Assembly: GCF_000158095.2 (NCBI RefSeq)
Contig: NZ_CM011002.1
Location: 1,937,228-2,001,227 of the forward strand
DNA from: Roseibium alexandrii DFL-11
GTDB lineage: Bacteria > Pseudomonadota > Alphaproteobacteria > Rhizobiales > Stappiaceae
Direction: 5' to 3'
DNA length: 64,000 nt
In this document: piece by piece, positions 35,001-43,837 of the stretch
Numbering within the stretch: position 1 is the first letter of the stretch
Layout of the letters: each line of letters begins with the position of its first letter
The notes under the pieces: model-generated
Told to the model about the DNA's origin: nothing
Database searches by the model: none
The model's input: the letters and a program-made list of their open reading frames with translations, nothing else
Translations under genes and position numbers: made by a program

Positions 35001-35634
35001 TCAGCTCGAGAAAACCATTCCAGGCCGCGGCATCAACGCCCTTGTTGACGTCCTGCGTCGTGTACCGGCCGGCCGTGTCGATCATCACGGCTTCATTGGA
35101 AATCCACCAATCACAGTTGCGCGTGCCGCCAATGCCCTGCAGCGCCTCCTGCCCGTGTTCGGCGAGCGGGTATTCCAGGCCAGAATTGCGCAAGATGGTG
35201 GTTTTACCGGTGCCGGGCGGGCCGATGATGATGTACCACGGCAGTTCAAACAGGAAATTCCGGCGCCGCTTGCCGTCCAGCGGGTTGTCGCGCAACTTCT
35301 GCAGGGCAGCTTCGAAGCGCTCCCGGATCAGCTCGACTTCATCGGCCGACATGTCCGTTCCCATGGACACCAATTCGTCATTGGCGAGCATGGAATTGAT
35401 GAGCTTGGCATTCGCCCGGCGTGCCAGAACATGGCGCAGGAATGTAATGAGGAAAAACAGAACAAAGAGCGCGACGATCGCAATGATCCGCGGCTCGGTC
35501 TGCGCAAACGGCGTGAAGCCCGCAATCGTGACGATGCCGCCAAAGAAATAGATGGCAACCGATACGATGATCAGCAGCAAGAGAATAAGCAGGCTTACCG
35601 GTCTCAAAAGGCTTGCGAAATACGTCCTGATCAT
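32020..35634 (-). CDS. tssM: T6SS membrane complex protein TssM (IcmF)
   Basis: 1204 residues, full length. TssM spans the inner membrane and, with TssL and TssJ, forms the envelope channel. Seen: two N-terminal membrane helices (about 12-34 and 49-68), a cytoplasmic NTPase-like domain with Walker A GPPGTGKT (138-145), a third helix near 425-447, and the long periplasmic part with the IcmF-related and C-terminal VasK domains (FSWPSQADASTAELSITLLD near the end). The Walker A is intact, unlike in several T6SS homologues. tssL is 11 bases upstream. Confidence 0.95.
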   Translation of the reverse strand: MIRTYFASLLRPVSLLILLLLIIVSVAIYFFGGIVTIAGFTPFAQTEPRIIAIVALFVLFFLITFLRHVLARRANAKLINSMLANDELVSMGTDMSADEVELIRERFEAALQKLRDNPLDGKRRRNFLFELPWYIIIGPPGTGKTTILRNSGLEYPLAEHGQEALQGIGGTRNCDWWISNEAVMIDTAGRYTTQDVNKGVDAAAWNGFLELILKFRRRRPVNGILLTISIEDVAVADEDSRKRQAEILRQRLRELHRTFGMRLPVYVMFTKCDLIAGFDEYFDDLKQRERDQVWGVTLPYDPQQITVGPAFEAGFTDLVARLEKDLPGTLSEERNNSRRCRIYGFPYEFGSLSTVLRSFLADVFRSSRYEAQPLLRGVYFTSGTQEGTPFDRLLGAMGRSFQLAPSHQMPLSGQGKAYFIKNLLSNIVFPEQNLVGVNTGLERRLAAVYAGGLAALCALVIGMSAYWLAGLNHAEETAEEVEELTDRLRILRTEADQNRSLISILPTLNAAKALRDEVIEQENWLTVTPFSIESQSKLLPAATKTYDSYLTEYLLPSIASRLEAQIQLVSNTTGSNSALLRDQLETYLMLTTGQNYNADKVRSAFRSQNEAAFVLNPENRGAMQEHMNNLIQLLPIKTAVDQPIVQEARDRIQRVPQASEIYNRMVTDSAQRYRVAPINLTRSLGAGALFIDSATAGGRSLIPGLYTKNGFYNFFLARLPEYIRSSIGSDWVLGDSVSETTYNRLAQEIVRMYTQDYIQAWREGISYIRVVEIGSLGRAQIVLQDLSSPDSPLTNVLNILRENTQLPLPGSQQNQAATQAASAASSGAATSLAASASEAAQKAAVETAFGDAPWPGLAIENAFRPLNNLTDPTSTQTLDRVQQLFGDLYGNVSGVVTAPDPTKAAYDLVKGRAQTPTTDSFTTLRAEASTKPEPVRSMVLSIVNRTWDLLNKSAYLYLNGRWKDEVVPACTSIIAGRYPFDPDAQEDVSLEDFTDLLGPSGVMDAFYNDYLKPFIVVRRRQFSPIQTQGAGLGLAQETLNQISTSQTIKEAFFAKGGSSPETKFTIRPSFLDPEALRSTLKIDDDSIVYRHGPVRGKDFSWPSQADASTAELSITLLDNSKTTILKEGTWAIFRLLSASGLSRVRGRDRFEFSVEKVVKKEQRIDNGTKTVDVSYKGSFALSAGSVVNPFNLGLYSSFRCPPAL

Positions 35635-35645
35635 ACCCGCCGCCC

Positions 35646-36569
35646 CTATTTCACTTCGAGCGCTTCAATGGCGCTCAACGGGGGGACGATTTCACCTTCC
35701 AGCATGAAATCGCTGTAGGCCCAGGCAATAAAAAGGATCGACACAGCAATAATGCCGATGATCCATATTGGCGGCAGAATGCTCACCTTCCGACCGCCCT
35801 TGTGGCCTTCAGACACTTTCGACAGCGGCTGGTCCGGCTTGATGCGCGTGTTCCGCTTGATCAGCCGCGACAGTTCGTTGCGCAGATCTTCCAGCTGATC
35901 CCGGCCGCCTTCCAAAACCCGGTAACGGCCTTCGAATCCGAGCATCAGGCACGCGTGCAGCAAAACAAGCAAAGGCATCTTGCGCGGCGCATCGCCCTTG
36001 ATCCGGTCCAAAATGCCAAAGAACTTTTCGCCGCCCCAGGTCTCATTGTGAAACTGGTTGAGCAGACTGTTGGAACTCCACTCACTGCGGCTGCCCCAGG
36101 GCGTCATCAAGACCGTCTCATCAACGGTTGCACACAGAACATAGCGCGCAGCGATGATGTCACCGGCTTCTACGCCTTCCTTTTGCGCCGTTTGCTCAAA
36201 CTTGTCGATTTCAGCCACGACTTCGCGGCGGAGCGAGACGACATCGGCGCGGTCAATCGCACTGCGCAAGTGCGCTATCAGCAGCAGCAGCGGTGATGCC
36301 GCGCGGACCAGAACGCGTTCCGGGATGCGGTCGAAAAGGCGAACGATCGATGTTGCTGCTTCAACCGAAGATCCATTCTGCGTGGCCGGAGCAGACGGGT
36401 CAGGCTGAGCTTGCTGCGCGGGTTGGGCGACGGAAGGCTGGCTGACGAACGCAACAGTCGGTTCATCGCCCGGATCGCCCGCACCTGCCGAGCCCTGCGC
36501 CATGGACGTACGTGCCCGCGGCGACAAGCGCTGCGCTACGGTCGGTTGGTCCAGGTCGTCATTCGTCAT
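35646..36569 (-). CDS. tssL: T6SS membrane complex protein TssL (DotU)
   Basis: 307 residues. Residues 1-75 are a disordered Gln/Pro/Ala-rich lead. The DotU domain follows (ARYVLCATVDETVLMTPWG, SLLNQFHNETWGGEKFFGIL, LLHACLMLGFEGRYRV), and a single membrane helix near 275-297 (WIIGIIAVSILFIAWAYSDF). The chain ends soon after that helix, so there is no OmpA-type peptidoglycan-binding extension, and no separate TagL gene is in the window. ATG start; between tssK and tssM. Confidence 0.94.
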   Translation of the reverse strand: MTNDDLDQPTVAQRLSPRARTSMAQGSAGAGDPGDEPTVAFVSQPSVAQPAQQAQPDPSAPATQNGSSVEAATSIVRLFDRIPERVLVRAASPLLLLIAHLRSAIDRADVVSLRREVVAEIDKFEQTAQKEGVEAGDIIAARYVLCATVDETVLMTPWGSRSEWSSNSLLNQFHNETWGGEKFFGILDRIKGDAPRKMPLLVLLHACLMLGFEGRYRVLEGGRDQLEDLRNELSRLIKRNTRIKPDQPLSKVSEGHKGGRKVSILPPIWIIGIIAVSILFIAWAYSDFMLEGEIVPPLSAIEALEVK

Positions 36570-36580
36570 AAGCTGCTAAG

Positions 36581-37915
36581 TCACTTGCCTTTATGGATTG
36601 CCCAAAGCTCTAGCCCCAACCCCGGATAGTCGCCGCTCAAGTGTAACGCGAATGCGGCTGTGGTCTGCATTTGCGGCCAAAGTTCATTGTCGGTATCCAA
36701 CGAAAAGTAGACCGCGTTCTGGATATACGGGATTTGGCGGGGGGCCACTGAGAGTGGCGAGATCCCAATCCCGGGCAGCTGCAGGTTGACCAACTCGCGA
36801 ATCTTTTCGACCGGCCCGACCTTGATCTGGATAGGCATCTGCTTGCGCAGGGTTTCCAGATCCACGTTTGCATAGGCAATCAGCACAAAGGAGCGCGCCT
36901 GGAATACCATCCGGTCTGAGGTTTCGCCCAGCCAGATCCCGTATTCCCGTTTTGTGAGCGGAATGCTGACCGCGTTCTGCTCGACAACAAAGCTGAGCAG
37001 GTTGCGCAGGACGGCGACAAGGCCCTGATAGGTCATCCGCAGATCACGATGATCATAAATCGGTATTTCCGGAGGGCGGCGTGTATCAGTGCCGTAGGCC
37101 GAAATCTCGCCGATCAGCGAAATCAGGTCGCGGTAAACCATCTCGGGCATGTGCCGTCCCGACATAATCAGATGACCGATAACAACTTCGTAGCGGTTCA
37201 CCACGCCGAGCATCATGAGGTCCATGAGGCCGTTGCGGGTGCTGCTGCCCTGCCCTGCCGCATTGCTAGCCATCATTTCGCCGCGCTTGCGCAGAAGGCT
37301 GCGCACTTCTTCAAGATGCGCCAGCAACGGCTTGCTGGCTGCAACGAAATTCACCGGGGGGATAAATGTGCCGGAAAGTTGCACACCTCCTTGCGCGTCC
37401 ACACCTTCAATCTCGGCGATCGGCAGATTGGCGGTCTCATCAAGGTTTTCACCTTCGAGGATCAAACGGGCTGTCAGTGTTCCAACCGCGATATTGGCTG
37501 GTGGGCGGTCAGCTTCTGCCGTGTTGCGCGCCTCGGACATATGCCTTGTGTAGCGCTGTTTGCCTTGCGCTTCGTCGCCGACTTCCAGCCCGCCGACGGA
37601 TTTCAAAGGCACAGCCAGATAGATCTTTTTGCCTTGATGTTCTGACGTTATTTCGCGCGCGCCTGCAACCTTGTGCAGGAGCGAGGTGTTGAAGACAGAT
37701 CCGTCCGGAAACACGATGTCCGCGTCCGCGATCTGAATCTGGCCGATCCGCAAGGCATCCGGATCAAACTCAAGTTTCCGCACGCCCCAGCTGTAGGGCG
37801 CCTGGTCTTTCACCCGGTGCTCAAGATTGGTTTCGATCCAGCGGTCATATTGCTGGAGGTGCTGGGGCCGGAGAAACATTCCCTCCAGCCAGAGCGGTTT
37901 GCCGCTTGCGTTCAA
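36581..37915 (-). CDS. tssK: T6SS baseplate protein TssK
   Basis: 444 residues, normal for TssK, the trimeric adaptor that connects the baseplate to the membrane complex. Seen: LWLEGMFLRPQHLQQYDRWI at the N-terminus, a signature of the family, and LVNLQLPGIGISPLSVAPRQ near residue 380. The start is TTG 37915: upstream in-frame codons run into a stop at 37934-37936, and AGGGGAG lies four bases before the TTG. A 131-base gap separates it from tssJ, the second longest inside the operon; I see no clear promoter in it. Confidence 0.94.
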   Translation of the reverse strand: MNASGKPLWLEGMFLRPQHLQQYDRWIETNLEHRVKDQAPYSWGVRKLEFDPDALRIGQIQIADADIVFPDGSVFNTSLLHKVAGAREITSEHQGKKIYLAVPLKSVGGLEVGDEAQGKQRYTRHMSEARNTAEADRPPANIAVGTLTARLILEGENLDETANLPIAEIEGVDAQGGVQLSGTFIPPVNFVAASKPLLAHLEEVRSLLRKRGEMMASNAAGQGSSTRNGLMDLMMLGVVNRYEVVIGHLIMSGRHMPEMVYRDLISLIGEISAYGTDTRRPPEIPIYDHRDLRMTYQGLVAVLRNLLSFVVEQNAVSIPLTKREYGIWLGETSDRMVFQARSFVLIAYANVDLETLRKQMPIQIKVGPVEKIRELVNLQLPGIGISPLSVAPRQIPYIQNAVYFSLDTDNELWPQMQTTAAFALHLSGDYPGLGLELWAIHKGK

Positions 37916-38046
37916 TGCACTCCCCTGCGCTTCTCACCAAGTTTCATGATTCGAACCTAACGGCAAAATACCGACGTTGCGGAGTATCTTCTAATTGATT
38001 CCGCTGTGCAAACTCAATTCGTTAGGAAACCCATGCGGGATCTGTC

Positions 38047-38538
38047 CTAAAAGACGCCCAACCGGCGGTTTCGAAGCTTTTGTATTCGAACAGCAAGAGT
38101 GGTCAGATAGATGACAAACTCATTTTTCTTTTCTTGTTCGAGTTCGATCGAGTCCTGCCACTGAGCGGACTCAATATCCCGGAATGCAGCGACAACCCCG
38201 ATGTAGCGGGCTTCACTGGAGATACTGCGGTTATAGTCGACCGTCTGTCCCGGTGTCAGCTCGTATTCCGCACTTCCGACCAAGTCACCGCCCAACAATT
38301 TCTTGTCGTTGTCCGCGAAGTCAAAAAAGCTGCCATTCTGAAAGGCCGTCAGCTCTTTCAACTCGTAAACCCTGACCACAACCGGTGCCGGATCGCCATT
38401 TTCGTTGGGGTTCACGTTGGCATCGGCCTGCAGCTCGATCTTGATCGGTGTCGGCTTTGCGGTCCTTGCACACCCTGCAGAAATGACAATGGGCACTCCA
38501 AGAAGTCCGATGCAGGCTGATCGTCGGGTCAGGCTCAT
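38047..38538 (-). CDS. tssJ: T6SS outer-membrane lipoprotein TssJ
   Basis: 163 residues from ATG 38538. TssJ is anchored in the outer membrane by lipid and holds the TssM periplasmic end. Seen: a signal sequence with a Cys after VISAGC (near residue 23) and the TssJ domain with PVVVRVYELKELTAFQNGSF. The signal carries a twin Arg (LTRRSACIGLLG). The chosen ATG overlaps the tagH stop in an ATGA arrangement, which supports it over the in-frame start six codons earlier. Confidence 0.9.
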   Translation of the reverse strand: MSLTRRSACIGLLGVPIVISAGCARTAKPTPIKIELQADANVNPNENGDPAPVVVRVYELKELTAFQNGSFFDFADNDKKLLGGDLVGSAEYELTPGQTVDYNRSISSEARYIGVVAAFRDIESAQWQDSIELEQEKKNEFVIYLTTLAVRIQKLRNRRLGVF

Positions 38539-40469
38539 TTTTTCCTCTTGTTCCAATAATCGTCGGACATCCGCCGCGCCTGCTCTTCCTGCACTTGCGT
38601 GAAGGCTTCCATGATCATCTGCCGCACGAGCGCTTCGTAATCCTTGCGCAAGTGATCATATGTATTGCGCGCCGTATCCCACTTGTCACGACGTCCCCCA
38701 AGACTTCTTAGGCGCAATGCCCCGTCACCGTCACCGGATTGCGCCAAAGCTTCTGGGGATAATTTTTCAAACATCAACCGCATCGCCCGTTGCATGGCGG
38801 ACATGACGACCATCGAATGGCTCTGCAAGTCCTGAAACGCATGACGGGTTGCCTGTGCTGGCGACAGATACCCTTCGGTTCTGGTCAAAAGCATTTCATC
38901 CAACGCAAGTTCGCCAACCTTGAAGTACTTAAACGGGTTGTTTTCTTTCGGTTCAATCCGGGTTTCATCAATCCGGAATTCCGATTTCACAACCTTTCGT
39001 GCGGCCATCATGGACACGAGGCCAGACGCCATTTCGCGAACCATGGCGCCGACATCCTCCAGGATTTGATCGCGGATAGCTTCGGGAACATCGGCTTCCG
39101 AAAACCCCATGGCTCTCAACAGGACCTGTAGATCCTCATCGCTGCGCGGTCCGGTCGGCATCGGGATGTTCGGTATCTCTTGAACAGGCGCAGCGGGTTG
39201 CTGTTCTGATGCCGCTGGAGACACCGGAAGTGGTTGAGCGGGCATCGGCTGAGCCGGTATTGGCGGTTGTTGCGCGGCCAAAGGCATCGGCTGCGGCGCT
39301 CCCGCCAGACGGGCTTCATCCTTGTCCGCACCCTTTGCCTTGGCATCAAGCGCTGCGACCCGCTGTTCTCTGCGCGCCTTGAGCGCGTCGAGGTGGGAGA
39401 GACCGCCTGCGGTTCCTGGTCCCGGCATCGGCGGCATCATCGAGGAAACGGGTGCGTTCGATCCAGCACTCTGCGGCATTGGCGGAAGTGGCGCTGATGT
39501 GGAAGCCGGCTGGGCGGCGCCCTGTGTAGAGACCGGAGCTGGAGCTTGCGACGCTTGTTGCGCGCCAAAGGAAAAATCGTCTGGAATGGCCGATTGCGCA
39601 GCTGGTTCAGGCGCAGCTGGCTGAGACGGCATCGGAGACGCCCCTTGCGCAGCAGGTGAACCTGGAAGCGGGCCGCCTGGAAGGGACGACCAGAAGTCGT
39701 CAGGAATGCCGCCCGAAGCTGGCGGCGTGGCAGCTGGCGCGGGCGTAGTACTTGGTTGTTGTTGAGCCGGCTCGGCCGGCGGCGATGCCACCGGTTGAGG
39801 CGAAACGCTGGCAGCGGCTGGTTGCGGCGGTTGGGCGATGGGTGCGGCGGCGGCTTGCGGCGGGACTGGCGCTGCCGGTGGAACAACAACCGGCGCCTGC
39901 GCGCCAGCCTGCATGAAGTCTTGCGGGATTTGCTGCGAGGATGCCGGCGGGGCGGCCCTCACCGGCTGAGGCGCTGGGTCCCTGCCACCAAGATAGTCCA
40001 GTGGATCCAGAGACTGTTTGCCCTTTGGAGGTGCACCATAGGTCTGTCCCGGTGCCAGAAATTGCGCATCCGGAGTAAAATCGGGTTGCGGCTCCATTGC
40101 AGCGGCTTGCTGAACCTGTGGCTGTGCGACGGCAACAGGTGCGGATTGCATGGGTTGCTGCGCTGTGACGAGTTCTGCAGTTATTTCATAAGGGCCTGCA
40201 GTCAGGACAGTCCCCGGCCCCAGCGGAATAGACCGGCCGCGGCCAATTGGCTGCTCCTGTCCGGCAAGAAATGTCCCGTTGGTGCTCTCGTCAATCAGCA
40301 AGAATGCGCCACCTTGAAACACAACGCGCGCATGTATGGATGACAATATCCGATTGGGATCAGGAAGAACCCAGTCGCACTTTTTTGAGCGCCCAAAGGT
40401 TCCACCGGAGGGCCCGTACCGGAACTGACTGCCCAAAGCCGCGCAGGTCAGGATCAACTCACTGCTCAT
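38535..40469 (-). CDS. tagH: FHA-domain T6SS regulator TagH / ImpI
   Basis: 644 residues. The N-terminal FHA domain (about 10-100, GGTFGRSKKCDWVLPD and STNGTFLAG) binds phosphothreonine peptides. A very long Pro/Ala/Gln-rich linker (about 110-440) follows, then the conserved ImpI/TagH C-terminal domain (LLRAMGFSEADVPEAIRDQI, NPFKYFKVGELALDEML). TagH is the substrate and scaffold of the PpkA/PppA switch. The linker is unusually long for the family and will be disordered. Coupled by ATGA overlaps to tssG before it and tssJ after it. Confidence 0.92.
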   Translation of the reverse strand: MSSELILTCAALGSQFRYGPSGGTFGRSKKCDWVLPDPNRILSSIHARVVFQGGAFLLIDESTNGTFLAGQEQPIGRGRSIPLGPGTVLTAGPYEITAELVTAQQPMQSAPVAVAQPQVQQAAAMEPQPDFTPDAQFLAPGQTYGAPPKGKQSLDPLDYLGGRDPAPQPVRAAPPASSQQIPQDFMQAGAQAPVVVPPAAPVPPQAAAAPIAQPPQPAAASVSPQPVASPPAEPAQQQPSTTPAPAATPPASGGIPDDFWSSLPGGPLPGSPAAQGASPMPSQPAAPEPAAQSAIPDDFSFGAQQASQAPAPVSTQGAAQPASTSAPLPPMPQSAGSNAPVSSMMPPMPGPGTAGGLSHLDALKARREQRVAALDAKAKGADKDEARLAGAPQPMPLAAQQPPIPAQPMPAQPLPVSPAASEQQPAAPVQEIPNIPMPTGPRSDEDLQVLLRAMGFSEADVPEAIRDQILEDVGAMVREMASGLVSMMAARKVVKSEFRIDETRIEPKENNPFKYFKVGELALDEMLLTRTEGYLSPAQATRHAFQDLQSHSMVVMSAMQRAMRLMFEKLSPEALAQSGDGDGALRLRSLGGRRDKWDTARNTYDHLRKDYEALVRQMIMEAFTQVQEEQARRMSDDYWNKRKK

Positions 40470-41575
40470 GACACCATCAGACCGTTGGATTGTTTATCGG
40501 CAGGCCCCGTCCCGGGCACATGACCACTCGTTTTCGGCGTAGCATGTTCCTGCTCACCGGTATAGTCCGGCCCGCTCCCCAAAGGCAGACCCGTCAACTG
40601 AACAGGATTTTCCAGTTGGCTGTCTTCCTCGGCATCGAGCCACAGAGAAACACCCAGCCGAATATCGCCTACTTTTCCGGCTGTCACCGTGTCCTCCTTG
40701 AAGACGAATTGCAGATCCCAATCAAGTGGGTCCCGCATGACCATCGCCAAAAGTTCGGCAATTTCGGGGTGCCGCTCTCCACCGGGCATGAACGGTTTGA
40801 GTTTTTCATAAGACGCAGGGCCCATCCGGACGGTGAATTTGCCAAGGTCGTCTTCGACCTCTTCGCCAAGCACCATGTCCCCGCCAAGTAGGGTATTTCG
40901 AACGCCCAAAGAGATCTGGCTGTCTTCACCCATCACCACATGGCGGTTCACATACTCGATGATTTCGCACGGCACCTTGAAGAAACTCGACAAGACCGAT
41001 GCGACAGCCTCGGCGGAGTTCGAGTACAACGACATCAGACCAACATGCGGCAGCAGCGCTGATCTTGCGACGGATCCGATTTCCGCCCGGTCCTCGATCG
41101 GAAACCCGCACAAGGCCAGGAAGCATTTGGACGTCGCATCAAGGCCATGGTCTTCAAACCGGATGTAGTGCCGGGAGCGGCGCCAAATCTGGTAAAGCAG
41201 GATCGTCAGGCGGTGATTGAACAAATCCAAAAGGTCTTCGAGAGAAGACGGGTTTTCATCACTCTCGATGATCCGTTCCGTAACGTTCGGCGGCAACGGC
41301 GAGGCCGGACCATAAAGGCCCAGAAAATTCACCCGGATATCAAATTTGTCGCGGGCTTCGTTATAAGAGATCTCGGAAACATCACTGGCACCGAAACTGA
41401 GCGAGCGGGTGGCACGAAACTGGATAGGCTCATCCTTCGGCGCATGGCCCGGACCCATCTTGTTGACGTCCGCATGCATCAGGCCGATGAGGTAGACGAG
41501 CTGAAAGAATTGGCTGTGCGCAAGGTGCCCGGCAAGAGCTTGGTGTTTATCCGTTGCCTCGACAACTTCCGTCAT
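40466..41575 (-). CDS. tssG: T6SS baseplate protein TssG
   Basis: 369 residues, normal for TssG, which with TssF, TssE and TssK forms the baseplate wedge. Seen: FFQLVYLIGL near the start, IQFRATRSLSFGASDVSEI, VNFLGLYGPASPLPP (the hallmark FxGLxGxxSPLP segment) and LDLFNHRLTILLYQIWRR. The C-terminal tail beyond about 325 is extended and low in complexity. ATGA overlaps on both sides. Confidence 0.95.
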   Translation of the reverse strand: MTEVVEATDKHQALAGHLAHSQFFQLVYLIGLMHADVNKMGPGHAPKDEPIQFRATRSLSFGASDVSEISYNEARDKFDIRVNFLGLYGPASPLPPNVTERIIESDENPSSLEDLLDLFNHRLTILLYQIWRRSRHYIRFEDHGLDATSKCFLALCGFPIEDRAEIGSVARSALLPHVGLMSLYSNSAEAVASVLSSFFKVPCEIIEYVNRHVVMGEDSQISLGVRNTLLGGDMVLGEEVEDDLGKFTVRMGPASYEKLKPFMPGGERHPEIAELLAMVMRDPLDWDLQFVFKEDTVTAGKVGDIRLGVSLWLDAEEDSQLENPVQLTGLPLGSGPDYTGEQEHATPKTSGHVPGTGPADKQSNGLMVS

Positions 41576-43320
41576 AGCTGCGCCGCGCTCCCTTCCTTCG
41601 GATCCCAGTTCAAAAGCGTGTTGCTGTCGGTCCCGATCATCGAGAGGCGATGCAGACTGTTGATGCTGGCATAGGATTTCAAAAAGCGGTCCAAAACACA
41701 GCCGAAGAGGTACATTTCCGCCTCGCCGCCCATTTCACTCTCGGCGAGCCGAAGCACAAGTTCATAGGCCCGGACTGGACGGCCATTGCGGAAGATATCG
41801 ACGCTGCGCCGTTCGAAACTCTTGAAGCTTTGGAGCAAGAGGTCTCGCTGAAGCGCGGCCTGCCGGTCCACATTCGCCCGGAAATCATAGGCTCCGATCA
41901 CTGTGCGCAACGCTTCGACGTCGATCAGCGATGCATAGTTGCGGGAGAGGTTGGCAATCAACGTCCACAGGATCCGGTCATCAAGCGGTGGTGGAACCTC
42001 GCCCAAAATCCGGGTGATGTTTGTGAACACAAGTTTGGCTGGTGTCTCCGATGTCGGCTGGTTGACCGAGCCAATGCCGAACTTGCCCGCGTGCTCCCCG
42101 TTGGAGCAAAGCAGATTGAGAGAGATCGTTTCAGTGAGCGGTTCCCCGGATTTGTTCAACCGGGTGACGAACGAAATGTAGTGGTCAATCCCACTTCCGA
42201 GAACAGATGGCTTGATGGTCGCACGGTAGTAGAGCTTGTCCGGATCCGCCCCGGAAGAATCATGCGAGAAGGACTCGAACGCCTGATAATCGATCCTTTT
42301 GCTGCTTCCTTGCACCCAACCGGTCACGGACAAAACATCATGGACGCTGCGCAGTTCCCGGCCGCCGAGGGGCCGCACCGGATACTCACTGCGATCATGC
42401 GACACCAGAAGCGCCTGGCCTTCGGCCTCAAACAGATTGACCGCCGGCGTGGTGTTCAACTGGATCTGGTGCGGCATCACCCGGCTGAGGTTGGAAAAGC
42501 CCTGATTGAATTGAAACACCAGCTTGAAGCTGTCCGCGGTGACGCGGGCGTATTTCTCAAGGCCGCGGATGCGGACATACATGAACTTTTCAGGGCAGGA
42601 GAAGTACTCCTGCATGATCCGGAATCCGTCAAATGAGCCTTCCGGATAGGGCAGGCTCGCTTCGTCGCGCTCAAACCCGACCGGTTCCAGAACCACGTCC
42701 GCGGTGATCGGGTCCTGTCCCTTTGGCAACAGCTGAACCGACCTCAATCGCTTCATCAGATAGAGGTAAAGCTGCTGCGCCGTGTTGGTCTCGCCTTGGC
42801 CGCCGAGATAAAGGGTCAGCGGGGCAGCTGCCAATGCAGCCAGGCCCGCGCCAGCCGTTTTCGTAAAGGACAATTCGAGCGATGCGCTGTCCTTGCGATT
42901 GTCCAGGTTGGTTTCGCTGATCTCCAGCGGAAGGACATTCAAGTCCAGCGTTGTGCGGAACGGCACCGCTTCGCCGTTCATGGACGCTGTCTTGACCGAC
43001 GTCCCCTTAGGAACGCGAATGGCAAGTTCGGAAACATCCGGTGCGTGCCGGAATTTCAATGTCGTCATCGGCGGGACAGGCCGCAGATAATGCGGCCAGA
43101 TCAGCTTGAGCAGCGAATGCGCCACTTCCGGCATTTCGGCATCAAGACGCTGACGCAGCCGTCCGACGAGAAACGCAAAGCCTTCCATGAGCCGTTCGAC
43201 ATCCGGGTCTGTCGGGTCATCGGCAAGATACTTGGACAGGCGCGGGTTCGCCTTGGCAAACTCGGCTCCGAGTTCCTTGAGATAGCTGAGTTCATCCCTG
43301 TAGTAGGAATTGACCGACAT
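41572..43320 (-). CDS. tssF: T6SS baseplate protein TssF
   Basis: 582 residues, normal for TssF, the main wedge protein. Seen: the typical N-terminus YYRDELSYLKELGAEFAKAN, DPDVERLMEGFAFLVGRLRQ, and the WPHYLRPVPPMTTLKF segment. ATG start 22 bases behind the tssE stop; the stop overlaps tssG. Confidence 0.96.
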   Translation of the reverse strand: MSVNSYYRDELSYLKELGAEFAKANPRLSKYLADDPTDPDVERLMEGFAFLVGRLRQRLDAEMPEVAHSLLKLIWPHYLRPVPPMTTLKFRHAPDVSELAIRVPKGTSVKTASMNGEAVPFRTTLDLNVLPLEISETNLDNRKDSASLELSFTKTAGAGLAALAAAPLTLYLGGQGETNTAQQLYLYLMKRLRSVQLLPKGQDPITADVVLEPVGFERDEASLPYPEGSFDGFRIMQEYFSCPEKFMYVRIRGLEKYARVTADSFKLVFQFNQGFSNLSRVMPHQIQLNTTPAVNLFEAEGQALLVSHDRSEYPVRPLGGRELRSVHDVLSVTGWVQGSSKRIDYQAFESFSHDSSGADPDKLYYRATIKPSVLGSGIDHYISFVTRLNKSGEPLTETISLNLLCSNGEHAGKFGIGSVNQPTSETPAKLVFTNITRILGEVPPPLDDRILWTLIANLSRNYASLIDVEALRTVIGAYDFRANVDRQAALQRDLLLQSFKSFERRSVDIFRNGRPVRAYELVLRLAESEMGGEAEMYLFGCVLDRFLKSYASINSLHRLSMIGTDSNTLLNWDPKEGSAAQL

Positions 43321-43342
43321 CCAGCACGTATCCTTTTACGGC

Positions 43343-43756
43343 TTAAGCAGTGAGGCGCACCTTGCCTGAGCTGTCCAGCACAGAATCAAAACGCACGCGA
43401 ACCTGCCGCGTACCATATTTCAAGTCTGCCTCAACGTTGAACACAAACTCCAGCGGACGGTTAGGATCCTCGATGGTCCTGACCACCGGATTGCTCAATC
43501 GCGGTTCGAATTTGATGATTTGCTGTTCAATATCCCGGCACAGCTCTGCAGCCGTGTCCTTGTGGCTCTGGTTGACGGCGTTGAAGTCCGTCAACCCGTA
43601 GTCAGGCCGCGTTTCACAGCAGCCTGCCATTGAGTTCAACAGGATACGCAGGTCGGCGAGAATACTGTCCATCAGCGCCGCCTCATGTTGATCCAGCGAC
43701 TTGAACTCGTTTTTTAATACATCGCCTTCAAGACGCTGAAAAAGGGAAACCGCCAC
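43343..43756 (-). CDS. tssE: T6SS baseplate protein TssE (gp25-like)
   Basis: 137 residues, matching TssE, a homologue of phage T4 gp25 that starts sheath polymerisation. Seen: SLFQRLEGD near the start, DYGLTDFN, the EIEQQI-like region and IEDPNRPLEFVFNVEADLKY. The GTG start has AGAGGA eight bases upstream. 81 bases behind tssC. Confidence 0.94.
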   Translation of the reverse strand: MAVSLFQRLEGDVLKNEFKSLDQHEAALMDSILADLRILLNSMAGCCETRPDYGLTDFNAVNQSHKDTAAELCRDIEQQIIKFEPRLSNPVVRTIEDPNRPLEFVFNVEADLKYGTRQVRVRFDSVLDSSGKVRLTA

Positions 43757-43837
43757 AGCAGAAGTCCTCTTGAAGCAACACAGGGCACCAAACGATTGGC
43801 GCCCTGTGAAAGGTCATTCGTCAAGACACTGACAGAC